A stretch of 64,000 bases of DNA from Vibrio syngnathi (GTDB taxonomy: Bacteria; Pseudomonadota; Gammaproteobacteria; Enterobacterales; Vibrionaceae): NCBI RefSeq assembly GCF_002119525.1, contig NZ_CP017916.1, positions 744,001 through 808,000 on the forward strand, in the 5' to 3' direction. The position numbers and the translations under genes are program-made. Positions 39,876 to 48,570 of this stretch are shown here, piece by piece; the first letter of the stretch is position 1, and each line of letters opens with the position of its first letter. The notes under the pieces were generated by a model. It was not told the origin of the DNA. It saw nothing but the letters and a program-made list of their open reading frames with translations, and did not search any database.

Positions 39876-41015
39876 CTACTTTTTCAAACCTAAAGTACCA
39901 CCAACACGTTTAGCTGCTGGTTTGTTCGGTCTGTTTGAATCTTGACTGCGGTTTGTCGGCTTACCACTTCGACGTTCGTTATTGTCGCGATCTGTGCGAT
40001 TGCGATCCGAACGGCTTTTATCTGAATTAGAGCGCTCTGAACGAGAGTTTGATTTCCAGTTCTCGGTATTGCCACCGCCACTGCTTTCACCATTCGATGA
40101 ATTACGGCCTCGTTTCGAGTTAGGTGCATGACGGAATTCGTCCGCATTGTTACCGCGGTAAGTGCGAGTACGATTTTCGTTTTGATTGCGGCGCGCTGTG
40201 GAAGTTTGGTTTTCTTCACGGCTATCGAAAAGTTTTGCGTCTGTCGCTTTACGAATACGCTGGCCTTTCGCGTTCATTTTTGACGCATCTTCAGTACTTA
40301 CAGAGCCTTCACACATCGCTAAAATTTCAGTGATCTCTTCGTCGCTCAGGTAGCGCCATTTTCCGTTAGGAATACCGTCTAGTGAGATGTTCATAATGCG
40401 AACGCGGCGCAGTTTAAATACCTCGTAACCCAATGCTTCACACATACGGCGAATTTGGCGGTTAAGGCCTTGCGTTAGTGTGATTCTGAACGAGAACTTG
40501 GTCTCTTTCTCTACCTTACATGGCAAGGTAACCGTATCGAGAATATGAACGCCAGCGCCCATTTGCTTCAAAAACTCAGTCGTAATTGGCTTGTCTACAC
40601 GCACCACATATTCTTTTTCGTGGTTGTTACCCGCACGTAGAATTTTGTTTACGATATCGCCATCGTTAGTCAAGAAGATAAGACCATCAGAAGGCTTATC
40701 TAGACGACCAATAGGGAAAATACGTTTGTGGTGGCCGATAAAGTCGACGATGTTGCCTGGAATATCACGCTCAGTAGTACAGGTGATACCTGTTGGTTTA
40801 TTAAGAGCAATGTAGATCGGCTTTTCTCTTGAACGAACAGGTTTATTGTCGATCTCAACATCATCACCAGGTAAGACTTTAGTCCCCATTTCAGGGATCT
40901 TACCGTTAATAGTAACTCGGCCAGCATCAATGAGTTTGTCGGCTTCGCGGCGTGAGCAAAAACCAGTTTCACTGATGTATTTATTAAGGCGTTTAGCTTG
41001 GGATTCTTGTGACAT
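39876..41015 (-). CDS. rluF: 23S rRNA pseudouridine2604 synthase with long basic tail
   Basis: Makes pseudouridine at position 2604 of 23S rRNA. An S4 domain (about residues 8-65, [15 protein letters not shown]) is followed by the catalytic domain, whose Asp lies in [21 protein letters not shown]. The RluF assignment rests on close similarity through [18 protein letters not shown]. At 379 residues it is about 90 longer than E. coli RluF. From about residue 255 on it is low-complexity, rich in Arg, Asn, Ser and Gly, probably disordered and RNA-binding. It converges on ybaK. Confidence 0.93.
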   Translation of the reverse strand: MSQESQAKRLNKYISETGFCSRREADKLIDAGRVTINGKIPEMGTKVLPGDDVEIDNKPVRSREKPIYIALNKPTGITCTTERDIPGNIVDFIGHHKRIFPIGRLDKPSDGLIFLTNDGDIVNKILRAGNNHEKEYVVRVDKPITTEFLKQMGAGVHILDTVTLPCKVEKETKFSFRITLTQGLNRQIRRMCEALGYEVFKLRRVRIMNISLDGIPNGKWRYLSDEEITEILAMCEGSVSTEDASKMNAKGQRIRKATDAKLFDSREENQTSTARRNQNENRTRTYRGNNADEFRHAPNSKRGRNSSNGESSGGGNTENWKSNSRSERSNSDKSRSDRNRTDRDNNERRSGKPTNRSQDSNRPNKPAAKRVGGTLGLKK

Positions 41016-41191
41016 GATATTCTCTTAGCGTTTCACAACGGAAATATAGATAAACAAAAAGCAACCTCTGAATAGTTGCTTTGAGTTGGGATTCGTTAAC
41101 TGAGGCAATTTTAGCACTTGGTGTGAGTCTAGGCACGAAATATCGCTCTTGATGCAAGACCGCTATTAGCTTACTTATCTATCTCAACTTA

Positions 41192-41773
41192 TCAACTGCT
41201 GCGCTTTTGATGGCGCTCTCTGTTCTCTAGCTTTTTGTCATTACTCTTTCTGAGCATGACATAGACCGCGCCAGTACCACCATGAAATTGCTGAGCAGAA
41301 TGTACACATTGAACATCGTTAATTTGTGTTAGCCAATTTGCCACGTAGCTTTTCATCATTGCTGGTGGATTCGAACGCTCACCTTTACCGTGGACAATGA
41401 TAACGGTGCGAACATCCATTCTTAAACACTGGCGTAAAAATGAGAGTACTTCGTTACGAGCGTCTTTCAGTGTTTTCCTATGAAGGTCGAGTTTGGCTTG
41501 AATAGGGTATTTGCCTAAGCGCAGCTTTTTGTATACGCCTTCTTGTACACCATCTTTCTTGTAAGCAATGACATCGTCTGGCTTGATCATTGGAGAGTAG
41601 TCTAATGATAAGTAGTCTTTCTCGTCATCAGACAGCCACATGGCGGCTTCACGCTTAGCAAGGTGAGATTCTGTGACTCGGTGTACTTTCTGGTGTTCGG
41701 CGGTGTCATGGTCGATACGTTTAACATCGCCCATCATTTCTTGGAATAGATCTAAGTCGTCATCATGAGACAT
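41192..41773 (-). CDS. smrA: Smr-domain protein SmrA
   Basis: 193-residue protein with a C-terminal Smr domain (about 90-175): LDLHRKTLKDARNEV contains the DLH motif and VIIVHGKGERSNP the HGKG motif. The N-terminal DUF-like region begins MSHDDDLDLFQEMMG. Smr proteins are nucleases, and SmrA (YdaL) is described as a DNA endonuclease; recent work links the family to collided-ribosome mRNA cleavage. The assignment to SmrA over SmrB rests on overall length and N-terminus. Confidence 0.9.
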   Translation of the reverse strand: MSHDDDLDLFQEMMGDVKRIDHDTAEHQKVHRVTESHLAKREAAMWLSDDEKDYLSLDYSPMIKPDDVIAYKKDGVQEGVYKKLRLGKYPIQAKLDLHRKTLKDARNEVLSFLRQCLRMDVRTVIIVHGKGERSNPPAMMKSYVANWLTQINDVQCVHSAQQFHGGTGAVYVMLRKSNDKKLENRERHQKRSS

Positions 41774-41837
41774 AGTGTGTATCTCAAGTTGGGTAAGGAT
41801 AAGGTAAGTATACCTAAGTTGAGGCCGGGTTTAAAAA

Positions 41838-41873
41838 TGAAAAAACCGGAGAAGACAATAAGTCGGCTCCGGT
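41838..41873 (-). terminator. Intrinsic terminator downstream of the DUF3149 gene
   Basis: On the minus strand ACCGGAG...CTCCGGT closes a 15-17 base loop and leads into TTTTTTCATTTTT. It lies about 70 bases beyond the small gene's stop. Confidence 0.7.
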
Positions 41874-41940
41874 GCAAAGCGTTTTTACATCTACCTAAAG
41901 AAAATGATACTTAAAAGTAGATGATTTAGGCTGAGCGATT

Positions 41941-42081
41941 CTAGTGAGGAGATTTTTCAGTCATAACTTTGTAGATGAAGAAGCCTCCATAGAACATCAT
42001 GAGACCCAGAGCCCCGAATATTACTATCATTGAAGATAGCCCCACCGCATTACCAAATAGGAGTTCTAGCCAAAAGTCCAT
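41941..42081 (-). CDS. Small DUF3149 family membrane protein
   Basis: 46-residue protein beginning MDFWLELLFGNAVGLSSM, with a single hydrophobic helix (about residues 12-38, ending in FFIYKVM) and a short polar tail. The sequence matches the DUF3149 family as I remember it; its function is unknown. The start is supported by GAGG seven bases upstream and the end by a following terminator. It is a stand-alone gene between smrA and tRNA-Pro. Confidence 0.85.
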   Translation of the reverse strand: MDFWLELLFGNAVGLSSMIVIFGALGLMMFYGGFFIYKVMTEKSPH

Positions 42082-42271
42082 GTGTATACCTCAAAGTTAT
42101 ATGACATGAGTTAGTGTATTAACTGGTGTTATCAATTCACTGATCTGGATCAATCCTGTTTCATAAGTTAAATACTTGTTGGTAACTGTGTGTTTTTCGT
42201 CACATAGGCTTTTGGGTTGTACGTCTTTTGTTCGAACGATTCGATATTGTAAAAAAGAGTGAAAAAAGCCC

Positions 42272-42306
42272 TTGCGGATAAATTCAGAATCCGTATTATA
42301 CGCTTC
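42272..42306 (+). promoter_or_regulatory. tRNA-Pro promoter
   Basis: TTGCGG (42272-42277), a 16-base spacer, TATTAT (42294-42299), then ACGC. The predicted start site is about 30 bases before the mature tRNA. Confidence 0.65.
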
Positions 42307-42336
42307 ATCGACAGGCAATTAGCCAGTTAGATATCT

Positions 42337-42413
<77 letters not shown>

Positions 42414-42420
42414 CATTAAG

Positions 42421-42452
42421 AAAGCCTGCTCAATGAGCAGGCTTTCGTCGTT
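42421..42452 (+). terminator. Hairpin terminator after tRNA-Pro
   Basis: AAAGCCTGCTCA followed by its complement TGAGCAGGCTTT at 42421-42445, with CGTCGTTTT after it. The stem is strong but the T-run is interrupted. Confidence 0.65.
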
Positions 42453-42510
42453 TTAGAACATAGGAAATAGGATCAGAACCAAAGTGGGGTTCGCCTGATA
42501 TTCCAAATAA

Positions 42511-42538
42511 GCTCTTCACCGTCACATTAAAGAAAGCC
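42511..42538 (+). repeat. Duplicate of the tRNA-Pro 3' end and trailer
   Basis: CTCTTCACCG.TCACATTAAAGAAAGCC here repeats the tRNA-Pro 3' end and trailer at about 42399-42426 with two or three differences, about 110 bases downstream. No other tRNA part is recognisable, so it is a remnant, either of a lost second tRNA or of an integration site. Confidence 0.65.
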
Positions 42539-42577
42539 GTAGTACTCTTTGTAATAGAAGGTGCTACGGCTTTTTTG
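42533..42577 (+). terminator. Second hairpin terminator downstream of tRNA-Pro
   Basis: AAGCCGTAG(TAC) pairs with (GTG)CTACGGCTT around a loop of about 16 bases, followed by TTTTTT. It accompanies the duplicated tRNA trailer. Confidence 0.75.
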
Positions 42578-42670
42578 TATTTTGGAATAATTAAAGCGTT
42601 TATATGGTTTAGGCCATGAGGGGACGCCAGTACCATCCTCATAGCGAGAAGACAACGACGCTGAACCTGG

Positions 42671-43558
42671 CTAGCTTTTCGCATTAACTTCAAATTGACA
42701 CTGAGCTTGTTGGCTTTGTGATTGTTGAGTGACATTGAAACCTTTCTCTTCTAACAACTGCAATAAGTTACCTTCTCCTATTAGGTGCAAGGCGCCAACT
42801 ACAATCAAGTAGCTCCCTTTCGAGTCAAGTTTCCAATCATTGGCAGATAGCTTGTTTGCCCAGTCGATATTGCGATCGGTTAAAAATGCTTTCTCTAGTT
42901 CAGGCGACATCTCAGACAGCTCTGCGAAGTCTTCCAGTTTCGCTAAATCACCCGCTTTCCAGCTTTCGATTAAGCAATGAACCACACGATCAGTTTGGTC
43001 AAATTCCTCAAGGCTACTGATTAACCACTCCTTACCGTCGTCCTTTTGTTTGGTCATCAGGTCTATTTGGAATTGTAGTGGTTCTAAACTGATAACCGGA
43101 ACATCTTGGATAGTAGCTTTGTAAGCTAGCGTCGCATCAACGCCGCCGGCGGAGCCATAACCAAGGTTTTTTAGCTGCTGCATCTGTATAGCGAGAGAAG
43201 TCGCCCAAGGCGGTGAGCTAAGTAGCTGCTGAGTAGGCATATCCAATGATTTTGAGATGCTACTTAATAATTGTTTTTGTTCTTCGTTTAATACATCAGC
43301 TGTAGTCACTTTGCTAGCAGGATAAACAACACCCTCTGTCTTCCTTATATCTGTCTCAATAACTAATCCGTCACCGTTTTTTAGCGTGTCGATGATTGCC
43401 GAAGGAAGTGGGTACATACTCTCACCCCCAACGTGCACAGAACCTAAGATAGTAAGCGTCAGATCATCCTTTTTGGCTTGCCAATAAAGAGGTTCGGCCG
43501 CAGCTTGTTTGGCTGAAAATGCGAGAACGAATAAAGTTACGTACCAAAATGTGCGCAA
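42671..43558 (-). CDS. TraB/GumN family protein
   Basis: 295-residue exported protein. The signal peptide is MRTFWYVTLFVLAFSAKQAAA. Family features are the N-terminal GSVHVGGESMYPLP and the C-terminal VVGALHLIGEGNLLQLLEE, each with the conserved G..H that suggests a metal-dependent (Tiki-like) hydrolase; the substrate is unknown. The start codon is TTG, supported by AGGAG six bases upstream and by the signal peptide. It is divergent from chb across a 404-base gap. Confidence 0.88.
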   Translation of the reverse strand: MRTFWYVTLFVLAFSAKQAAAEPLYWQAKKDDLTLTILGSVHVGGESMYPLPSAIIDTLKNGDGLVIETDIRKTEGVVYPASKVTTADVLNEEQKQLLSSISKSLDMPTQQLLSSPPWATSLAIQMQQLKNLGYGSAGGVDATLAYKATIQDVPVISLEPLQFQIDLMTKQKDDGKEWLISSLEEFDQTDRVVHCLIESWKAGDLAKLEDFAELSEMSPELEKAFLTDRNIDWANKLSANDWKLDSKGSYLIVVGALHLIGEGNLLQLLEEKGFNVTQQSQSQQAQCQFEVNAKS

Positions 43559-43962
43559 GGAAAGCTCCTATTAAAAGATATGAACTCGTTAAAATTGATT
43601 TTGACGGCGTTTTTTAACGGTTTTTTTTGAGAACGATGTCACGTTGTTTGTACGAAAAGTATAACAACACGAACAAACTCTTAAACCTTTCTCTCTATCA
43701 ACAACACGATTTTATGAAATCCGTTAAAAAGATTGTGATTCATTTCTCAATTTTTACGTCAAAATAAAAATGACGGAAGTGCCGTGGATTGTAACTTTAT
43801 GATTTTAATATAATTAATTTTATCAGTGTTTTTGAGATTTGAAGCTGATCACTTTATTAACCTGATTTAATTCACGGCAAAAAATAAGCCCATATAGTTT
43901 ATTTAACTTTCGAAGCGCTCCACTTTGCTTCTGACTCAATTTTAAATTTATGGGTGAATACG
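43559..43962. other. TraB-gene/chb intergenic region
   Basis: A 404-base A/T-rich divergent regulatory region. It holds a good CRP-type site at 43734-43749, annotated separately. No RNA gene or further reading frame is supported. Confidence 0.5.
43734..43749. promoter_or_regulatory. CRP-type site upstream of chb
   Basis: TGTGA-TTCATT-TCTCA matches the TGTGA-N6-TCACA consensus at 9 of 10 positions, flanked by A/T. It lies about 215 bases upstream of the chb ATG, between divergent genes, so it could also act on the TraB-family gene. Confidence 0.7.
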
Positions 43963-46617
43963 ATGTTGAAGAGAAACTTACTATCTGTAGCGGTACTGGC
44001 TGGTTTGACGGGTTGTGCTGTAACGCAAGCACCTGAGCAACAGGTGGTTAATGCACTGGCTGATAACCTTGATGTGCAATATGAAATTCTAACCAATCAC
44101 GGTGCGAATGAAGGCATGGCTTGTCAGGACTTAGGTGCTGAGTGGGCGTCATGTAATAAAGTGAACATGACTCTGACCAATGACGGTGAAGCGATTGATT
44201 CGAAAGATTGGACTATCTACTTCCATAGTATTCGCCTTATTTTAGATGTTGATAACGAACAATTTAAAATCACTCGTGTAACGGGTGACCTACACAAACT
44301 AGAACCAACAGATAAGTTCGATGGTTTTGCCGCCGGTGAAGAAGTGATTCTTCCGTTAACGAGTGAGTACTGGCAACTGTTTGAAACTGACTTTATGCCG
44401 GGTGCATTCGTAACTGCGCCAAATGCAGAACCTAAGATGATTGCTTCATTGAATACTGAAGATGTCGCGTCGTTCGTAACCGGTTTGGAAGGAAACAACC
44501 TTAAGCGTACACCTGATGACAACAATGTCATGGCGACTGCTGTTACGCGTTTCGAAAAGAATGCGGATCTAGCAACGCAAGACGTTTCAACAACGCTTTT
44601 GCCAACCCCAATGTCGGTAGAAGCGGGTGAAGGTTCAGTGAGCATTGCTGGTGGTATTGCATTACCGAAAGAGGCATTCGATGCTGAGCAGTTCGCTGCA
44701 ATTGAAGAACGTGCAGATGTGGTAAACGTAGATATGAGTGGCGACCTACCTGTTAGTGTTGCCGTTGTTCCTACTCAGTTTACGGGTGATTTAGCAAAAT
44801 CTGGCGCTTATGAACTAAGCATCTCGGAAGAGGGGATTGCGATTAAAGCATTTGATAAAACAGGTGCTTTCTACGCAGTTCAGTCTATTTTTGGCCTAAC
44901 AGACAGTCAGAACGCTGAATCACTACCACAACTGTCGATCAAAGATGCACCACGCTTTGATTACCGTGGTGTGATGGTGGATGTTGCTCGAAACTTCCAC
45001 TCAAAAGATGCCATCCTAGCGACGCTAGATCAAATGGCTGCATACAAGATGAATAAACTTCACCTTCACTTAACTGATGATGAAGGTTGGCGTTTAGAAA
45101 TCCCAGGTTTACCAGAGCTAACGGATGTAGGGTCTAATCGTTGTTTTGATTTGGAAGAGCAAAGCTGCTTACTGCCTCAGCTAGGTTCCGGTACAACAAC
45201 AGACAACTTTGGCTCTGGTTTTTTTAGTAAAGCGGATTACGTCGAGATCTTAAGCTACGCAAAAGCGCGCAGCATCGAAGTAATTCCAGAAATTGATATG
45301 CCAGCACACGCTCGCTCTGCTGTGGTATCAATGGAAGCGCGTTACACTCGCCTAATGGCGGAAGGCAAAGAAGCTGAAGCAAGTGAATATCGCTTGATGG
45401 ATCCACAAGATACTTCAAACGTGACGACGATTCAGTTCTACGATAAGCACAGCTTCATCAACCCATGTATGGAATCATCGACTCGCTTTGTTGATAAAGT
45501 GATTACTGAAATTGCAGCAATGCACAATGAAGCGGGTATGCCGCTAACGACTTGGCACTTTGGTGGTGATGAAGCGAAAAACATCAAGCTAGGCGCAGGC
45601 TTTCAAGATGTTGATGCTCAAGACAAAGTGGCATGGAAAGGTAACATTGAGCTAGACAAGCAAGACAAACCATTCCAACAGTCTCCACAATGTCAGTCTT
45701 TGATTGCTGATGGTTCGGTGAGTGATTTTGGTCACCTGCCTGGCTACTTTGCAAAAGAAGTATCAAAAATTGTTGCAGACAAAGGCATTCCTCACTTCCA
45801 AGCTTGGCAAGATGGCTTGAAGTATGTGGAAGAGGGTGAATCTGGCTTCGCTACTGAAACGACTCGCGTTAACTTCTGGGACGTTCTTTACTGGGGCGGC
45901 ACTTCATCAGTGTACGATTGGTCAGCGAAAGGTTATGACGTGATTGTCTCTAACCCAGATTACGTATACATGGATATGCCATACGAAGTAGACGCAGCAG
46001 AGCGCGGTTACTACTGGGCAACGCGTGCAACGGATACTCGTAAGATGTTCGGTTTCGCACCAGAAAACATGCCACAAAATGCGGAAACCTCATTAGACCG
46101 TGACGGCAATGGCTTCACTGGTAAAGGCGAGATTGAAGCAAAACCTTTCTACGGTTTGTCTGCACAGCTTTGGTCTGAAACAGTACGTACCGACGAGCAG
46201 TATGAATACATGGTGTTCCCTCGCGTACTTGCAGCAGCAGAGCGCGCATGGCACAGAGCGGATTGGGAAAACGACTACAAAGTGGGCGTTGAGTACTCTC
46301 AAGATACCGACCTAGTAAATAAGCAGTCTTTAAACAACGACTTTAATCGCTTCGCGAATATTGTTGGTCAACGTGAACTGGCTAAGCTTGAGAAAGCGGG
46401 TATTGATTACCGACTACCAGTTCCGGGGGCAAAAGTTGTTGATGGCAAGCTAGCGATGAACGTTCAATTCCCTGGCGTAGAGCTTCAATACTCAGCGGAT
46501 GGTGAAAACTGGCTAACGTATGATGAGCAGCAACGTCCATCGGTTTCTGGCGAAACTTACATCCGCTCTATCTCTGAAAGTGGCGAGAAAGTAAGTCGAG
46601 TGACTTCGGTGAAATAA
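43963..46617 (+). CDS. chb: N,N'-diacetylchitobiase / beta-N-acetylhexosaminidase (GH20), lipoprotein
   Basis: Hydrolyses chitobiose and short chito-oligomers to GlcNAc in chitin use. The 884 residues follow the chitobiase plan: signal peptide with lipobox LTGC, an N-terminal carbohydrate-binding-like domain (about 30-180), a GH20b domain, the catalytic TIM barrel (about 330-790) with D536-E537 in HFGGDEAKN, and a C-terminal Ig-like domain ending EKVSRVTSVK. It is nearly collinear with V. harveyi chitobiase as I remember it. A GTG nine bases upstream is an alternative start; the ATG matches the homolog. A CRP-type site lies upstream. Confidence 0.97.
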   Translation: MLKRNLLSVAVLAGLTGCAVTQAPEQQVVNALADNLDVQYEILTNHGANEGMACQDLGAEWASCNKVNMTLTNDGEAIDSKDWTIYFHSIRLILDVDNEQFKITRVTGDLHKLEPTDKFDGFAAGEEVILPLTSEYWQLFETDFMPGAFVTAPNAEPKMIASLNTEDVASFVTGLEGNNLKRTPDDNNVMATAVTRFEKNADLATQDVSTTLLPTPMSVEAGEGSVSIAGGIALPKEAFDAEQFAAIEERADVVNVDMSGDLPVSVAVVPTQFTGDLAKSGAYELSISEEGIAIKAFDKTGAFYAVQSIFGLTDSQNAESLPQLSIKDAPRFDYRGVMVDVARNFHSKDAILATLDQMAAYKMNKLHLHLTDDEGWRLEIPGLPELTDVGSNRCFDLEEQSCLLPQLGSGTTTDNFGSGFFSKADYVEILSYAKARSIEVIPEIDMPAHARSAVVSMEARYTRLMAEGKEAEASEYRLMDPQDTSNVTTIQFYDKHSFINPCMESSTRFVDKVITEIAAMHNEAGMPLTTWHFGGDEAKNIKLGAGFQDVDAQDKVAWKGNIELDKQDKPFQQSPQCQSLIADGSVSDFGHLPGYFAKEVSKIVADKGIPHFQAWQDGLKYVEEGESGFATETTRVNFWDVLYWGGTSSVYDWSAKGYDVIVSNPDYVYMDMPYEVDAAERGYYWATRATDTRKMFGFAPENMPQNAETSLDRDGNGFTGKGEIEAKPFYGLSAQLWSETVRTDEQYEYMVFPRVLAAAERAWHRADWENDYKVGVEYSQDTDLVNKQSLNNDFNRFANIVGQRELAKLEKAGIDYRLPVPGAKVVDGKLAMNVQFPGVELQYSADGENWLTYDEQQRPSVSGETYIRSISESGEKVSRVTSVK

Positions 46618-46638
46618 TCGATAAGCAACATTAATAGA

Positions 46639-46690
46639 TGAGCTCCCTAACTATTATCTTACTCAGATAAAAGTGGGAGCTTTTTTTTCG
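46639..46690 (+). terminator. Intrinsic terminator downstream of chb
   Basis: AGCTCCC (46641-46647) pairs with GGGAGCT around a 27-base A/T-rich loop, followed by eight T's. Confidence 0.8.
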
Positions 46691-46994
46691 TCCAAACTAA
46701 GTTCGGTACATTCCTTAAACTGAAACATATAGAAATAGCCTTTGTTTATAACGTCAACAATGCACATAAGGTGAGCTTCATCGCAAAAGTGACGCACTTC
46801 TCATTCTTCTCTTCAAAAAATAAGTCCGCCATAAAAAACTATAAATCAGGTGTGATTGAAACAACTGAATCTAATTTTATGCCGTGAAATAACGTGATCT
46901 TGATCCGTTTTGATTATTGGGTTTCTTTTTTTATCTATTTTTATGATTTTAAGTTGTTGATTTATTTAAGTTAAATAACTTTCCTTTTTTTGAT

Positions 46995-47010
46995 GGTGAG
47001 AGAGATCACT
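46995..47010. promoter_or_regulatory. CRP-type site upstream of the KdgM-like porin
   Basis: GGTGA-GAGAGA-TCACT matches TGTGA-N6-TCACA at 8 of 10 positions and is symmetric. It lies about 145 bases upstream of the porin ATG. Confidence 0.65.
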
Positions 47011-47153
47011 CTGTTTGTCCTTTTATTTTTAAACGTAAATTAAATCGAGCAAGATAGATTTCATGCCAGGGAGGCTACCAATTACTCAAGCGGCGAAGGT
47101 GAATGATATACCGAAGATATGTCGCTGAAAAATTTAAACTAAGGCTGTTTACT

Positions 47154-47867
47154 ATGAAAAAAATTATCGCTCTAAGTGCACTTTCTCTTGCTTTCGCTTC
47201 TAGTGCTTTCGCTGGTTCTTCTTACGTTACAGGTAATATCCAATTTCACGACGATGGCCGCATCCACGGTTCTGATATGACTTCGACTCTAGAAGCTGGC
47301 CACACGTTTGACAACTCTCTAGGCGGTTTAACTGTTTACACTGAGTTTGATGGCATCCAACTTGGCGACCTTGAAGGTCTAACTGCTGCTGAAACTGGTG
47401 GCGACGCAACAACTGGTCAAGCAAATGCATTCATCACTGTTGGTGGTGAGCAAGCTTTCAATATCACTGACAACCTATGGGTTGCAGCGGGTTACCAACA
47501 TGTCTTCTCTGCTGGCGAGAGCATTCAGTTCCGTCCACTGGTTAAAATTGGTTACAACTTCGACAACGGTATCTCTATTAGTAACCGTACTCGTGCACAC
47601 ATCGATGACACTTCTGCAGATGCTGACACTGATTACCGCATGGATAACCGCATTGCTTACTCTGTAAACGAAGACCTAGCGCTTAGCTACAACAACGTAT
47701 ACATGATTGATGCTGAAGCTATGGATCACGAGCTTCGTGCAACATGGACTCGTCAAGGTGTTCAACCTTACTTCGAATTCCGTAGCCAAGCTAACGGAGT
47801 TGATTTCGCGAACGGCGCGTCTAAAACAAACAACGCATTCGTATTCGGTGCATCTTACGGCTTCTAA
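47154..47867 (+). CDS. KdgM-like small outer-membrane porin
   Basis: 237 residues. The signal peptide MKKIIALSALSLAFASSAFA is followed by a mature protein of alternating amphipathic strands ending in a terminal Phe (FVFGASYGF), so about a 12-strand barrel. Length and pattern best fit the KdgM oligogalacturonate-porin family, which in marine bacteria also passes alginate or other oligosaccharides. The substrate here is not shown. The upstream CRP site and adjacency to chb suggest oligosaccharide use. The start at 47154 is chosen by signal peptide and AAGG; the open frame to 47103 is spurious. Confidence 0.65.
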   Translation: MKKIIALSALSLAFASSAFAGSSYVTGNIQFHDDGRIHGSDMTSTLEAGHTFDNSLGGLTVYTEFDGIQLGDLEGLTAAETGGDATTGQANAFITVGGEQAFNITDNLWVAAGYQHVFSAGESIQFRPLVKIGYNFDNGISISNRTRAHIDDTSADADTDYRMDNRIAYSVNEDLALSYNNVYMIDAEAMDHELRATWTRQGVQPYFEFRSQANGVDFANGASKTNNAFVFGASYGF

Positions 47868-47874
47868 GCTGATT

Positions 47875-47925
47875 CACTTGGCTGCTTAATCGATTAGATT
47901 ATTAGCCAAGTGAGTTTCTTCGCTA
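47875..47925 (+). terminator. Hairpin downstream of the porin gene
   Basis: CACTTGGCT (47875-47883) pairs with AGCCAAGTG (47914-47922) around a 30-base loop; GTTTCTT follows. Directly after the porin stop, so a likely terminator, though the T-run is poor. Confidence 0.55.
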
Positions 47926-48033
47926 ATTAGCTTTTTTGTTAAATAGAGTTTTTGCTAACTAGCGACGAAAACATAGTGGTACTAACAGCCCGGTTGGTGC
48001 CGCGACAAGATTTGCTTTACTGTCCAAAAGCAA

Positions 48034-48092
48034 AGAGCCTAGTAAGTAAACCACAGTCTTGGGTTTGCTTAATGCTAGGCTCTATTTTTATG
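48034..48092. terminator. Long hairpin between porin and DUF411 genes
   Basis: AGAGCCTAG at 48034-48042 pairs with CTAGGCTCT at 48075-48083, and inner bases AAGTAAACC and GGTTTGCTT extend the stem. ATTTTTA follows on the plus strand and TTTGCTTTT on the minus. It probably ends the DUF411 transcript and any plus-strand read-through. Confidence 0.6.
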
Positions 48093-48129
48093 ACTTATTT
48101 TAATTGCTTGGCGTTGGTCTAGTTAAGCT

Positions 48130-48570
48130 TTATTTTCCGTTGTAATGACGGTACTCAAACACCTGACCTTTCTCGTTAAATGCATACACAGAATACTCGT
48201 CTTTCTTATCGCCATACTCCATGCCCGGAGAGCCCATTGGCATGCCTGGAACCGCCAAGCCAATCGCGTTGCGTGGTGGGTTCTCTAAAAAGGCTTTCAC
48301 GTCCTCTGCAGGAATGTGCCCTTCAAATACGTAACCGTCGATCTCTGCCGTATGGCAAGAAGCCAGTTCTGGCGTTACTCCTAACTTCTGCTTGATCGGG
48401 TTCATGTCATCATGGAGTTTCTCTGTGACATCGAAACCTGCGTCTTGCATGTGTTCTGTCCATTCTGTGCAGCAGCCACAATATGGAGACTTATGGTTTA
48501 GTACATTAGTAGCGAGAGCTTGTCCTGAAATTGCAGCGAGTGCAGTAAGAGTCATAACTTTACGAATCAT
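48130..48570 (-). CDS. DUF411 family metal-associated periplasmic protein
   Basis: 146-residue exported protein. The signal peptide ends ALAT near residue 20. The DUF411 core has YCGCCTEW (CxCC) and the conserved [15 protein letters not shown] and [15 protein letters not shown]. The family usually sits beside copper-resistance genes and probably binds copper, but its exact role is unproven. The ATG at 48570 has AGG upstream and overlaps the end of copA by 11 bases, so the two genes are cotranscribed under the CueR-type promoter. Confidence 0.88.
   Translation of the reverse strand: MIRKVMTLTALAAISGQALATNVLNHKSPYCGCCTEWTEHMQDAGFDVTEKLHDDMNPIKQKLGVTPELASCHTAEIDGYVFEGHIPAEDVKAFLENPPRNAIGLAVPGMPMGSPGMEYGDKKDEYSVYAFNEKGQVFEYRHYNGK

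Larger units (their letters stand above)
46618..47153. other. chb/porin intergenic region
   Basis: 536 non-coding bases. Besides the chb terminator there are two CRP-like sites: a strong one at 46995-47010 and a weak one at 46893-46908 (CGTGA-N6-TCCGT). The rest is A/T-rich. No convincing small RNA or reading frame was found. Confidence 0.5.

Noticed and set aside
47103..47153. N-terminal extension of the KdgM-like porin
   Set aside because: It would bury the signal peptide; the Met at 47154 has AAGG upstream.
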